Shown one piece after another: positions 30,161 through 42,550 of a stretch of DNA of 64,000 bases (position 1 is the first letter of the stretch; each line of letters begins with the position of its first letter). The position numbers were made by a program, and so were the translations under genes. The notes beneath the pieces were generated by a model that did no database searches, had not been told where the DNA came from, and saw only the letters and a program-made list of their open reading frames with translations. This stretch comes from Euphorbia lathyris (lineage: Eukaryota > Streptophyta > Magnoliopsida > Malpighiales > Euphorbiaceae). Where the stretch lies: positions 24,678,531-24,742,530 of the forward strand of contig NC_088910.1 in assembly GCF_963576675.1 (NCBI RefSeq), written 5' to 3'.

Positions 30161-33100
30161 TGTTAGACGAGGTGCCGCGGCCTAATCTCCCGGGCGGACC
30201 GGGGGGTGGACAACCTCATGGCGACATAAGCGGTGATTGGCGCCGAAAGCAACCAATCGCGTAATCAAGCTGCTCGGCAGGACCGGAGCTCGGAGATATG
30301 GAAGAGTCGCCACCCACGAATGGGAAAATGAACACCGATCCCTTGCGGGAGACCGGTGTGGGTTCGGGAAACTTAGGTACGAGCCGAGAAGGCTAGCTTC
30401 TTTCCGGAGAAAGGCTACTAGGCACCCCGACATCACCCGGTTATGAACCACCGGCCTCCTACTCAGCATGTTAGGCGATAACGGACTAATCGTATACTTC
30501 TTTAAGTTTAAAATTCATTTGAAACCCCTTTCTTTCTCTTTTTGGAAACCATTTTGAGCATATGATATTGAAAAGCCACATCAGTAAAGAATCACCCATT
30601 TATGTTTATACATACACAGAGAGGGGGAAGAAAGAAGTGATTTATTTACAACCGTATTTAAATGTTATGTTGTGTGTCTATTCTACATTAACTTATTTCC
30701 CCAAAACGATGTTTATTACATGGTTCGCACCTTAATCGCCGTTGGAAAGATTTAGGTACGTTTTAAAACCCCGTTTGATGAAGCTTACCCGAGTCGCCGT
30801 TGGAACGACTCGAGTAATTGAAAACGTTAAAGTAAAAGCCTTTTAATAAGAAAACGTGGTTAAACATACAAGTCAATTTTATTTTGTACAAATTCATTAA
30901 GAAAGCGATTCAAAATCTCCATTATTAACAAAGAAAACGATTTTGATTACAATGTTCGCTTAATCCGTCGTTGGAACGGACTAAGGTTTTAAAACGTGGT
31001 GTTTAGAAAACGATTTGAAATATCAACCAAAATGACTCTATTTATCTACATTAGAGATTTAAGAAAGCTCATTAGCTTAAATAATTTAATTGAAAACTCT
31101 CTTTTTGTGACTTATTTTCCCCACTTATTTAATGGACTCTCTAACTATTATAATTACATCAATAAACACATTTAGGCCCAAAATTTAATTTTTCCAAGTG
31201 AAGCCCATTTGAAACATGGACTTATAAATGACCAAAAGAAATAAAGAAAATAATATAGATATATATTTACACATTTTAGCCCAAGAGACATAAAATAAGA
31301 GTAAAAGAAAATATATTATCTAATACATATATAAGAAAGAATAATAAAAATAATATATTTATACTTTAAACATAAGAAAATAGTGAATGAAATTCATAAA
31401 TAGGAAAATAGCCTTTATCACTCAAAATAATTTTATTTAACAATAATTAAGAGAACCCAAATATACCCCAAAACTATATATATATACATAACTAATATAA
31501 TCCTAATGTCAAAAAGACTATATGTTCATCCCCCAGTATCTACTAATTATCTCCCGAAATGCCCAAGTAAATAACATTTAAAATATAATTTAATGTAATT
31601 TAAATGAATAATAATAAAAAAGAAAGTAATATGTACATATACAAAAAATTAGAATAAAAAATGGAATACCAATCTCCTAAAATAATTATATATGTTGAAG
31701 TTTTAAAACAATTTGAAAAGAATATATTACATTATTATATATTTATATACTAAGGATTAAAAGTCTAAAAGTTAAGAAAAAGGGACTGAAATGGCATTTT
31801 TTACATTTTGGCAGATTTACCGACGGAATATCCGTCGGTAAACAACATTTAGTGACAGAATTGGCAAATTACAGCAGCACTCCAATATTTTCCAGATTTA
31901 TTCAAAAGCTTTAAATTAAATCTAATTCAATCGTTTTGGACTTCCGAACTACCAAAGATGGATCATAGTCGAAAACGGAAGTTCCTAAAACGATGTTTTT
32001 ATTTTAAAACGTTATTTGAAAACCTCTTTTAAATTAAAAACTTATAATTACAACATTTTCGACACCCGAACTACCTTTTTATCGGATCACGGTTCGTATT
32101 GGGATATCCAAAACGAGGTTTTTATTTTAAAACAAAACCCGAGTTTTATTTAACACGAAACGAAAATTAAATAAATACGTTAATTAAATAAAACGTGACA
32201 AAATAAATAAATAACTAAAGGAATAAAAACTATAGCATAAAAAAAATAAATAGAAGGAGAGAATATAAAATAAAGAGTCTAGTCCTCGGATAATACCTTT
32301 GATTCGGTATCTGACAGTCGAAGCCGATTGATTCCACGAACCGCGAGCTCCCGATATTAATAAAAATTTAGTAAAAATTGAACTTAGGAAATTTGGAATT
32401 TTGGAGAAAAAAAATATTTTTCTCAAAAAAAAATCCACTCTCTCTCTCTCTAAAAATGTTTAGAGTGAGAAAGTTTTTCCCAAAAAAGCCCCCTCTTCAC
32501 CTTGGGATCCGTGCCCTTATATAGGGAAACGGATCCCGGAACAATGGGCGACGCCCAAAAAAAATTGGGCGTCGCCCATTGTGGTTGGGCGGCCGCCCAA
32601 CCTAGTGTTGGGCTACCGCCCAACCTTGTTGGGCGGCCGCCCAACCTTGTTGGGCGGCCGCCCAACATGAGTTGGGCGATCGCCCAACTTTCGTTGGGCG
32701 ATCGCCCAACGGCGTTGGGCGAGCGCCCAACCCTCGTCGGGCTTCCACCCGACGCGTTGGGCGTTCGCCCGACGGGGTTGGGTACCCGTCCGGCAACCCC
32801 AGGGGCGTGCCCTCGCCGTCGGACGCGTGCACTCCGTGACCGCCGAGCGCGCGTTCCGCGCAGCTAGACGCTCGCGCGTCGCGGTCGCGGTCGCCGAACG
32901 CGCGCCTCGCGCCGCCAGGCACGTGTGCTCAACGGCCCACGAGGGCGGGCACCGCCAGCGGTCCCAGGCATTGCCCCGGGCGTCGAGAGCGTGCCACTCG
33001 CGGTGCGTCCGACGGACGCCGCGCGCACGTCTCGAGCCGTCAAGAGGGCGTTCGACCATCGTCGTCCGCGTGCGGGATGCCGTTGCGTGCCCGCGCCGTG

Positions 33101-33216
33101 CCGTTAATTTTTCTCAGCTTATTATTCTTTATATATTTTTCAAAACTTCCGGAATCAATCGCTTCGACCGTCTTGTTTCAGGTTTTCGTCACAGGTCCTC
33201 CGACTCGGTGTCTACA
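30161..33216 (-). repeat. Extra complete Tat LTR inside the copied segment
   Basis: A 3056-bp copy. It is longer than the LTR at 12078-15040 mainly because it has more GC palindrome units (32590-32790). At several variant positions it agrees with the LTR piece at 35240-36177, for example GTGACAAAAT and CTATAGCATA. Confidence 0.9.
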
Positions 33217-33399
33217 GTTGCCCCTACTTTTCTATTTTGATAGTGATGTGTGTGGTTCGAAAACGTTTTTGCTAACGTAACACATGCAATGTAAAACATA
33301 TAAAAGTAAAAGTCACGTAACGAGTAGGAGGAAACATACCTGACCTTTGCGCTGCGCGCTCTGGCGTTGCTCTCTTACTGCATCAGACTCTGCTTCGGG

Positions 33400-33774
33400 C
33401 TGCACCCTAGTTCACGATCGCGGGGATAATGGCTAAATAGCTACCCTAGTTTATGACCGCGGGGATAATGGCTAAACGGCTACCCTATTTCAAGATTACA
33501 GGGATAATGGCTAAACAGCTACCCTGATTTACGACTGTGGGGATAATGGCTAAACCGCTACCCTATTTCAAGATCGCGGGGATAATGGCTAAACAGCTAC
33601 CCTATTTTAAGATCACGGGGATAATGGCTAAAAAGCTACCCTATTTCAAGATTACAGGGATAATGGCTAAACTGCTATCCTATTTCAAGATTACGGGGAT
33701 AATGGCTAAACAGCTACCCTGATTTACGACTGTGGGGATAATGGCTAAACCGCTACCCTAGTCTACGATCTTAG
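33400..33774. repeat. Copy of 39-bp tandem array A
   Basis: Same unit, order and number as 15224-15598, with scattered single-base differences. Confidence 0.9.
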
Positions 33775-33780
33775 GTAAAT

Positions 33781-34131
33781 ATGGCTCAAAAGCAACTCCG
33801 GTCTGCGACCATGAGTCAGATGGCTCAAAAGCAACTCCGATCTGCGACCGTGAGTCAGATGGCTCAAAAGCAACTCCGGTCTGCGACCGTGAGTCAGATG
33901 GCTCAAAAGCAACTCCGGTCTGCGACCGTGAGTTAGATGGCTCAAAAGCAACTCCGGTCTGCGACCGTGAGTCAGATGGCTCAAAAGCAACTCCGGTCTA
34001 CGACCGTGAGTCAAATGGCTCAAAAGCAACTCCGGTCTGCGACCGAGAGTCAAATGGCTCAAAAGTAACTCCGGTCTGCGACCGAGAGTCAAATGGCTCA
34101 AAAGCAACTTCGGTCTGCGACCGTGAGTCAA
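33781..34131. repeat. Copy of 39-bp tandem array B
   Basis: Nine units as at 15605-15955; a few bases differ (for example GAGTTAG in one unit). Confidence 0.9.
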
Positions 34132-34570
34132 ATGGCAAAAAAGCGGGTTCTGTTTCTGGATTTTCTTACCACACGGTTGTACTTTCTCACTAGAGCTATC
34201 ATCTCGATGATTCGATGGGCACACGTCTGAGTCCGAAATGAAATAGACTACTGATTGTTTTTCTGTTGACTGTCGTCTGTATTTCGACTGGTGTCACTGT
34301 TCTGTAAAAATTAGCTGTTGTCTGGAATTGATGTTTTGACAATGTTAGTCACTGTCTGGGAGAAATGCAGGCTGAAACGGACTGCAAATCGGAGGTCTGT
34401 GCACCTGGTAATTAATTATTTACTTTTTACCTTTATGTCAAATCGTACTTTTTCACTATTTACGGGAATGCCATTCCCTTTTCCTATATAAGGTGGTGGG
34501 GTTTCATTTCAACCCCACACCTTCTCTCTCCTCTTTCTCTCACTAGACTTCAATTTGGATTATTCTCGGG

Positions 34571-35239
34571 ATGGATTTAGACGAATGAGATGGCACTAGA
34601 GGCATGGACGAGGTTTACGTAAACCTGGATAGAGTGGATACCTTCCACGACCCTACAACACACTTGAGCAGGACACGCTGCAACGAGGTAAGTGGTTTCT
34701 CACTTTTATTTGATTTGAACTCTAGGCTTTAACATTCCTATACGAACATGATTTGCATGCTAACTCTTAGGCTGCTTTAGAGGACTTTAACTAGAAAACG
34801 TGAATTCCTTTATTTACACGTAACACCTGTTTGTTTTTGTAAGAATGCGCGCTATATGCATGTGAATAGTACCCTACGAATTTATGCATGTTAACAGTAA
34901 AAACGATGTGAATAGTAAAAATGTGAATAGTGCACGTGAGTAGTAAAAACGTGAATAGTGACAACGTGAAAAAACTTAGCTAATGCACGTGAATAGTAAA
35001 AACTAATCTATGCTCCTCGTCGCCGCAGACGAGAGTGGATCAAAGAATTGACCCAACCTTACGTGAAGGACCCTACATGAGAGATTTTTGCAGAAAATTG
35101 GTCCTAACTGACCGGATGTCTCTAGGTTAGAAAATGGAAGAATACCTAGTCTTAACGCGTTCTTTTCAATTGCCTGCTTTAGGAGCTGTATTTAAATTTT
35201 CTTATCTTGTTCTTTTTTAGTTCATTGAGATTTCGGGGA
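34571..35239 (+). pseudogene. Truncated copy of antisense PMD gene (exons 1-2)
   Basis: It carries the TATATAAGG box (about 34485-34493), the ATG at 34571 and exons 1 and 2, and stops 19 bp into exon 3 at the right junction. Codon 6 is TGA (34586-34588) where the longer copy has TGG. It cannot encode the protein, but the promoter is intact and could still drive an RNA into the LTR beyond. Confidence 0.85.
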
Positions 35240-36177
35240 ATAAATAAATACGTTAATTAAATAAAACGTGACAAAATAAATAAATAACTAAAGGAATAAA
35301 AACTATAGCATAAAAAAAATAAATAGAAGGAGAGAACATAAAATAAAGAGTCTAGTCCTCGGATAATACCTTTGACTCAGTATCTGACAGTCGAAGCCGA
35401 TTGATTCCACGAACCGCGAGCTCCCGATATTAATAAAAATTTAGTAAAAATTGAACTTAGGAAATTTGGAATTTTTGAGAAAAAAAATATTTTTCTCAAA
35501 AAAAAATCCACTCTCTCTCTCTAAAAATGTTTAGAGTGAGAAAATTTTCCCCAAAAAAGCACCCTCTTCACCTCGGGATCCGTGCCCTTATATAGGGAAA
35601 CGGATCCCGGAACAATGGGCGACGCCCAAAAAAAATTGGGCGTCGCCCATTGTGGTTGGGCGGCCGCCCAACCTAGTGTTGGGCTACCGCCCAACTTTCG
35701 TTGGGCGAGCGCCCAACCCTCGTCGGGCGTTCGCCCGACGGGGTTGGGTGCCCGTCCGGCGACCCCCGGGGCGTGCCCCGCGCCGTCGGACGCGTGCACT
35801 CCGTGACCGCCGAGCGCGCGTTCCGCCCAGCTAGACGCTCGCGCGTCGCGGCCGCCGAACGCGCGCCTCGCGCCGCCAGGCACGTGTGCTCAACGGCCCA
35901 CGAGGGCGGGCACCGCCAGCGGTCCCAGGCATTGCCCCGTGCGTCGAGAGCGTGCCACTCGTGGTGCGTCCGACGGACGCCGCGCGCACGTCTAGAGCCG
36001 TCAAGCGGGCGTTCGACCATCGTCGTCCGCGTGCGGGATGCCGTTGCGTGCCCGCGTCGTGCCGTTAATTTTCCTCAGCTTATTATTCTTTATATATTTT
36101 TCAAAACTTCCGGAATCAATCGCTTCGACCGTCTTGTTTCAGATTTTCGTCACAGGTCCTCCGACTCGGTGTCTACA
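35240..36177 (-). repeat. Remnant of Tat 5' LTR, first 938 bp
   Basis: Equivalent to 14086-15040. It keeps the TATA box (near 35588) and about five palindrome units, and ends TGTCTACA (plus strand) followed by the GGTGC target duplication. Confidence 0.9.
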
Positions 36178-36182
36178 GGTGC

Positions 36183-36250
36183 TATTTTGAACGTTGAGCC
36201 TAAATTAGTACTTTTCCAAAAACCTTAGGCCTATTTTGATACCTTATCCC
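36183..36250. mobile_element. Mutator-like foldback element, right end
   Basis: The inverted terminal sequence of the element that starts at 11191. It is followed by TAAAAGTAA, the second target duplication. Confidence 0.75.
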
Positions 36251-36471
36251 TAAAAGTAAACATCGTGTTTAGTTAATGGTCCTATTTGGTAAAGAGATTT
36301 TTGAGATAAAATTAGAGGTTTTGGTCACTTTAGTGGGTTTGACTAGTCATGTGTTTGGTGAAGAAATTATTGAAAGCGCTTTTTAAATTAAATTATTCCT
36401 TGATCTCTTTTAAATGACATTTTTGCCCCTAATTACTACTATTTAATTCCAAATAAATGTTTGACCATATA

Positions 36472-37105
36472 CAAGGGTGGAGCCAGCCTGGGGGGCCGAA
36501 GCCCTTCCGGTCTCCGGCACCACCCTTGAGGAAGAGTTGGTTTATGTGTTTGTTAAGTTCAACTTGGTAAGTAAGAGGTGTGTGGTTCGAACCATCTGCT
36601 TCCCATATTTTTCTCCCTAATTTTAATTTTTTTTGGTTTAAATCAAATTCTAATTTTTTTTCACCTGTTATTATTTTTTTCCCCAATTGTAATTATTTTT
36701 GTTTAAATCTAAATCTAAATTTTTTTCTTCTCTTTTTTAATATGGGGCTTTTTCTTTTTTTCTTTTTTTTTGTTTTTAATTTAGGAGTTTTGGTTTAAGG
36801 TACCGTTGAATTTATAAAAATTTAAATGTGTCTATGTTTTTCACGTTGGTCATTTTTATTTTTTTAGTCAATTCACCAAAACGAAACAGTTTTATCATAT
36901 TGGAAGCTAAAAAAATTTGCCCAGTCTATGCTTTTCACGTTGGTCATTTTTATTTTTTTATTCAACTCACCAAAACGAAACAGTTTTATCATGTTGGAAG
37001 CTAAAAAAATTTACCCAGCCCTGACGGACTGGACTTTGAAAAATTATCCACAACCGTAAAGCTAAAATTAGCCCCTCCATATATGAAATCCTGACTCCGC
37101 CACTG
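36472..37105. mobile_element. hAT-type non-autonomous element (MITE)
   Basis: The left end reads CAAGGGTGGAGCCAGCCTGG and the right end, on the other strand, CAGTGGCGGAGTCAGGATTT. These terminal inverted repeats are of the CA-GGCGGAGCCAGG kind seen in plant hAT elements. The flanks ACCATATA (36464-36471) and ACCATATC (37106-37113) form an 8-bp duplication with one mismatch, as hAT makes. No transposase is encoded. Confidence 0.8.
36829..37020. repeat. 96-bp tandem duplication inside the hAT element
   Basis: Two copies begin TCTATG(T/C)TTTTCACGTTGG at 36829 and 36925 and end GCTAAAAAAATTT-CCCAG, differing at a handful of bases. Confidence 0.9.
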
Positions 37106-37113
37106 ACCATATC

Positions 37114-37773
37114 CTTATTTATCATTTTAGATAAGTTAAATTTTATTAAACAAGTTTACATAAACCAGCTAGTTAAACCAATTAATTAAATAAACTAACA
37201 AAAAAATAATCAGCTAATGTAGTTAGTTAACAGCGGGCCGTTAATCGTCAAACAAGGATTAATATGTAAAAGCAATTCATATATTTAAAAATTTACAAAC
37301 AAACCTTTTTTAGTTTACAAACTTCATCATCCCTTAATTTGTTATGACTTAATCATAAATAATACGTATGAAATTCTATCTCTCTTTTATTGGTGAGTTC
37401 TATAATAACGTCAAGGTATAGAAAAAATGTGCCTATATAGTCAAAGCACATTTATTGAAGAGAATAAAAAGGGGACATTCCAATTGACCATTCGGAGGAG
37501 TCATTAAATGGAATGGAGGAGGATATTCAACAACTTCCTCATCTTTCTATCATTTGAACTTTCTAGACTATTTTTTTTTTCTTTTTAGATCAATACATGA
37601 GTTACCAATGTTTGAACAAAACAAAGTGTCTTGTTATTTCTTTAAACTTGCTTGCCATTTTATATAAGTTCTGAGCAAATGTATCATTTTAAAGCAAGTT
37701 AGGAACTCTAATAAATCATTTTGAATAAATATAAGTAACGAATAAATTGTTTCAAGCGAGTTCTGATGACAAA
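37114..37773. other. Intergenic DNA, nothing recognised
   Basis: AT-rich, with short homopolymers. No ORF, inverted repeat or known element end is apparent. Confidence 0.6.
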
Positions 37774-38445
37774 ACATTTAGGGGGCGTTTGGTTCACAAG
37801 GGGTAAGGAAAAAGGAATCAAGAAAGGGAAACTAAAGGAAATGAAAGAAATAAACATTCATACCTCTATGTGTTTGGATATGTTTAGAAAAAGAGAATGC
37901 AATTCCACCTCATTCCCTTTGTGGATGTTTGGTTCAAATAGGGAATCAAAACTATTTTTTTTCAATTGAAATAGAGGAAACTGAAATAAAATTAATCAAA
38001 GAAAATGCATAAATATTATATTTAAAAAGAAAATAATTATTTTAAAATAATTAAAAATAAATATTAAAACTGAATAATATGATAAAAGGAAAAAATTTGG
38101 TCAAAATTATTTTCAGGGTAAAAAGGTAAAAATAAATAAGTATAATGATCAAAAGTGAAATTAATCTAATAATAAAAAATATAAATAAATAAATATAAGG
38201 ATTAAAAAAAATTAAAAAAAAGTAAAATTTAGTCAAAAAATATTTTTTGAGTAAAAAAACTAAAAATATATAATGAAAATGAAATTAATCCAAAGATAAA
38301 GAAATGCAAAAATAAAAAAAAATATAGAAACCAAAATAAAAATAAAAAAATAAAATAGAGAGTAAAGTAGAATTTTATAAGGAGTGTAGAGCCCCTAATA
38401 AATACCTTATGTAAGGTTTGGGTGTGATCAGTAGTCTTCCTTTCT

Positions 38446-41400
38446 ATGGATTTGCTGTCTTGGAATGTTAGAGGAGCGGCTAGCAAGGCTACCCGGGTCC
38501 ATGTTAATGATTTAATTAAACAGTTTAATCCTTCTTGTTTTATGTTAATGGAAACTAAGATTAGTGGAGTTAAAGCAGAGGAGGTGGTTAAAAAGTTTAG
38601 AAGCTGGAGTTGTATTAGATCGGAAGCTATTGGTCGTGCTGGTGGGATTTGGCTCTTTTGGAAGCCAGATCGTATTCATTTTGATATTATTAGCATTGAT
38701 AAGCAGTTCATCCATTGTAAAGTGAACTTGCCTGGTAATAGTCCTTTCTTTTTTACCTTTGTTTATGCTGATCCTGTCCTGGTTAATCGTACTCGGCTTT
38801 GGGAAGCCCTCTATTCTATTAGTAGTAGTATGATGGATTATTGGTTTGTGGCTGGTGATTTTAATGATATTGCAGTGATGAGTGATCAGAGAGGGGGGGG
38901 GGGGCAATCACTATGTCAATCGTTGTCTGAATCATAAGCAGAACATGGATATGTGTGGACTGTCAGATTTGGGAGCCGCTGGTCATAAATTCACTTGGAA
39001 GCGGAATAGTACTTTTGTTCGTCTTGATAAAGTTTATGCCAATGTTTGTGCTCAAGTCAGATTCATTGAGGTTTCTGTTCTTAATTTACCGTTTCGACAT
39101 TCAGATCATTGTCCTATCTTATTTAGACTGTGTAGAAGACTGCAGACGAAAGGGAATAGGCCGTTTAGATATCAGATGGCTTGGGAATCTCATCCTGAGT
39201 TTAAAAGTTTTGTGAAAGAGAATTGGAGTCCTCATTCCAATGTCTTACTAGCTTCGGAGGGTTTCAGAAAAAATGTTATTGCTTGGAATAGAAAGATCTT
39301 TGGTCATATTATCAGGAGGAAGAATAACTTGTTGAGAAGAATTGAGGGTATTCATAGGAGGTTGGAGTCTAGATATGATCATAGTTTGGATGGTTTTCTG
39401 AGAACCCTGCAGAAGGAGCTTGAAGCTGTCTTGAGACAGGAAGAGCTTCTGTGGTTTCAGAAGTCTAGGAAAGTTTGGATTAAGGATGGTGATCGAAATA
39501 CCAAGTTCTTTCATCTTTCTACTATTATTAGAAGGCAAAGGAATAGGATTGATGCGATTAAAGATTGTAACGGGAATTGGGTCTATGAGAATGAAGAAAT
39601 CCGTAATATTGCTCTTAACTTTTATAAAGAGTTATTCAAAGAAGATACTGTTGATCTTAGTAAAGCTTATTCAGTTATTACTTATCCCAGGATTGAGGAG
39701 GATAATTTTCTGAAAGCCTTCCAGCCCTTTAAGAAGGAGGAGATTGATCAGGCTATTTTTAGTATGGGGGCCACTAAAGCTCCGGGGATTGATGGCATTC
39801 CTGCAGGTTTCTATCAAAAACATTGGGATACTGTAAAGGAGGGTATTTATAAGTTTATTGAAGGAGTGTTTACTAATCCTGATAATATTAGGCATGTGAA
39901 TAAAACCTTGCTTGTTCTGATTCCTAAAGTTGAAAAACCTTCTTATTTTTTACAAATGAGACCGACAAGCCTTTGTAATGTTATCTACAAAACAGTTACT
40001 AAAATGGTGGCTAATAGACTCCGTAATATTCTTCCTGATATTATTAGTCAGAACCAAGGTAGTTTTGTTCCGGGTTGACAAATGATGGATAATGTCGTTA
40101 TTGCCCAGGAGATGATTCATTCTATGAAGATTAAGAAGGGTAGGAAAGGTATTGTGGCTCTCAAACTGGATCTTGAGAAAGCTTATGATCGCCTTGACTG
40201 GAGTTTTTTGCTTCAGTGTCTTGAAAAAGCAGAGATTCCGGAGAGCTGGAGGAAGTTAATTGAGGTTTGCATTTCTTCTCCTACTTTTCAGGTTTTGTTT
40301 AATGGGGATATGTCTGAGGAATTCTCCTCTTCTAGGGGTATTAGGCAAGGTGATCCCATGAGTCCCTTTCTTTTTGTTATAGCTATGGAAAGATTAACTC
40401 ATCTTATTCAGGATGCTATTAATAGTAAGACTTTTCATCCGGTTGCTATTAATAGATTCTGTCCTGCTATTACTCACTTATTTTTTGCGGATGATGTTAT
40501 GATTTTTGTGGAAGGGACTGAGGATCAAATGCGGGAGATTATGAGAATTATTAATTGTTTTTGTGAGGCCTCTGGTCAAAAGCTTAATATTCAGAAGTCT
40601 AGAATGCTCTGTTCTAAAAATATGAGTACTGGATTGTGCAAGAAGTTGAGTGATATTTCAGGTATTCCTTTAACCAATTCTTTTGGTAATTATCTTGGGG
40701 TTCCTCTCCATAGTGATAGAGTCTCTAAAGCTTCTTTTAAAGAGATTTTGGATAGAACCAATAACAAATGTGCTAATTGGAAAGCTAAGACTTTGTCTCT
40801 TGCGGGGCGTCTTACTCTTATTAAATCAGTCAACTGTGCGGTTCCTAACCATATTATGCAAGCCTGTAGATTGCCGGAGCCGGTCCTTAATGATCTGGAT
40901 AAAATTAACCGCCGTTTTCTGTGGGGGAATTCTGGGGATAGTAAGAAGATTCATCTGGTCCCGTGGAAGGAGGTTTGTAAGCCTAAAGATAGAGGGGGTC
41001 TAGGGATTAGACAGGCTAAAGATAATAATAAGGTTCTTTTGATGAAGCTTCTTTGGAGAATGTGGCAAAATCCTTCGGCGCTTTGGGTTCGCTTACTCTG
41101 TGGAAAATATAGAAAAGATAAGATTTTTGGAGGGCCCAAAGATAGAGTGGTTAGTTGTTCCTTCCTCTGGAAAGGCCTGAGTTCTATTTTCTCAGAATTT
41201 TGTACTGGGATCGGTTGGGATGTGGGAAATGGTAAGACGATCAGCTTTTGGCATGATAAGTGGATTGGTGACAAACCTCTGTTAGAGGTTTGTAGCTCTC
41301 TTCCGCCTGTTAGTTTTTACAACTGGAAGATTGCGGATGTGGTTGATTCGGAAGGTGATTGGATTTGGCCTAAATTTGAGGCTTTCTTTAGCTTGGAGAC

Positions 41401-42550
41401 TCTCCTTAGAATTAGAGGAGTTAAAATTAGTAACATGGAAGAGGATATGGATAATTTTTGTTGGGCTTCTACAAACAGCGGTGCTTATACTTGTAAGTCA
41501 GCCTTTGAAGCTTTTAGCAACGATGATGAGGAGCCTCATTCTGCTATTTGGAAGTTGATTTGGTCTTTAAAAGTTCCGTACAGAGTTAGAAGTTTCTTAT
41601 GGCTTGGGATCAAGAACAGGCTTCTTACTAATTCAGATAGGAAAAGACGCCATTTGGTGGAGTCAGGAGATTGTAGCAGATGTAGAGGGCATGAAGAAAC
41701 TATTTGTCATGCTATGAGGGACTGTGAGAGAAGTAAAGGTATTTGGAGTAAAATTCTCCCCAGTAATATGATTGATATGTTCTTCTCTTATTCTAATCTG
41801 GATTGGTTTCAGGATGGGGTCAGTGGGAAATTGCTTTCTAATCTTGACCATGGAGAAATCTTCTTTTCAATTGTCTGTCACCAAATCTGGGATTGGAGGA
41901 ATAAGGAGATTTTTGAATCTGTTTCTATTAATATCCCTGACTTGGTGGACTTTTTTGCTAAAAAGGTCTACCAGGTTATTAATAGTTTTTTGGAAGATTC
42001 TTTTGATCGTTATGTTCAGAGGAAGTCTCTTCACTTTCTTTGCTAGAGAAGACCTCAAGAAGGGGTGATAAAGCTCAACACGGATGGATCTTGTCTTACT
42101 AATGGTAATATTGCTGCTGGTGGAGTCTTGAGAGATGATGGGGGTGCTTGGATTTCTGGGTTCTCGCATAATCTTGGCATAGGGTCCTCCTTCTTAGCCG
42201 AGTTGTGGGGTATTTATTCTGGTCTTGAACTGGCCAGCAGTATGGGGATTGTTAATCTGAGTGTTGAATCTGATAATCAGGAAGCTATCAGGTTAATTTC
42301 CAGCAATTTAGCTATTGGGATGAAAGGCAAAAATATTATTAAAGGGATCAAGAGGCTCTGCCATTCCTTTGCTTCTATCACTTTCTGTCATATCTTTAGA
42401 GAGCAGAACAGGGTGGCAGATCGTCTAGCGGCTACAGGTCATGAAGGAAGTTGGGGAGTCACTAATTATCCTGTTCCTCCGGCCTTTCTCTCCTCAATCC
42501 TTCTGGAGGATGTGGTGGGAGTTAGCTTTTCCAGGCTAATCCCGGGTTAG
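38446..42550 (+). pseudogene. LINE ORF2: endonuclease, reverse transcriptase, zinc finger, RNase H
   Basis: The N-terminus is an apurinic endonuclease (SWNVRGA, METKISG, VAGDFND, and FRHSDHCP after the break). A run of about ten G at 38891-38901 shifts the frame. Reverse transcriptase follows (TKAPGIDGIP, KLDLEKAYDRLDW, GIRQGDPMSPFLF, FADDVMIF). Next come a zinc-finger region (FWHDKWIG, then a WLGIKNRLLTNSDR-type block with C and H residues) and a plant-type RNase H (LNTDGS, AELWGIYSGL, RVADRLA). Two stops interrupt one frame: TGA at 40076-40078 inside the usual PG-RQ motif, and TAG at 42044-42046 before RNase H. It cannot make an intact protein. Confidence 0.9.

Larger units (their letters stand above)
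29281..35239. repeat. About 5.9-kb copy of 11216-17063 inserted into the Tat 5' LTR
   Basis: The segment repeats, in the same order and orientation, the foldback arm, the GGTGC site, a whole LTR and the first 2 kb of the internal region with both 39-bp arrays and PMD exons 1-2. It replaces LTR sequence equivalent to 12295-14085. At the left junction a 21-bp piece (CACCAATATAGGCTTAACGTT) comes first and the copy then restarts about 50 bp further back, a small template jump. CTTAG versus ATAG gives a short microhomology there. At the right junction GGGGA is followed by TAAATAAATACG of the LTR. Confidence 0.85.
12078..36177 (-). mobile_element. Ty3/gypsy Tat-lineage LTR retrotransposon, rearranged 5' LTR
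   Basis: Read on the minus strand, the order is: damaged 5' LTR (36177 down to 29065), primer site, about 1.9-kb leader, gag-protease-RT ORF, RNase H-RNase H-integrase ORF, an opposite-strand PMD gene, two tandem arrays, purine tract, and 3' LTR (15040-12078). A second, archaeal-type RNase H before the integrase and the very large size are marks of the Tat/Ogre group. Without the insertion in the 5' LTR the element would be about 20 kb. Pol carries one in-frame stop and a broken integrase tail, so it is probably not autonomous now. Confidence 0.93.

Noticed and set aside
32450..33240. ORFs in the second GC-rich LTR block
   Set aside because: Same LTR effect as at 14365-14883.
29065..36177. 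A second complete Tat element
   Set aside because: No second gag-pol exists; the LTR and 2 kb of internal sequence are a copied segment joined to the original LTR at both sides.
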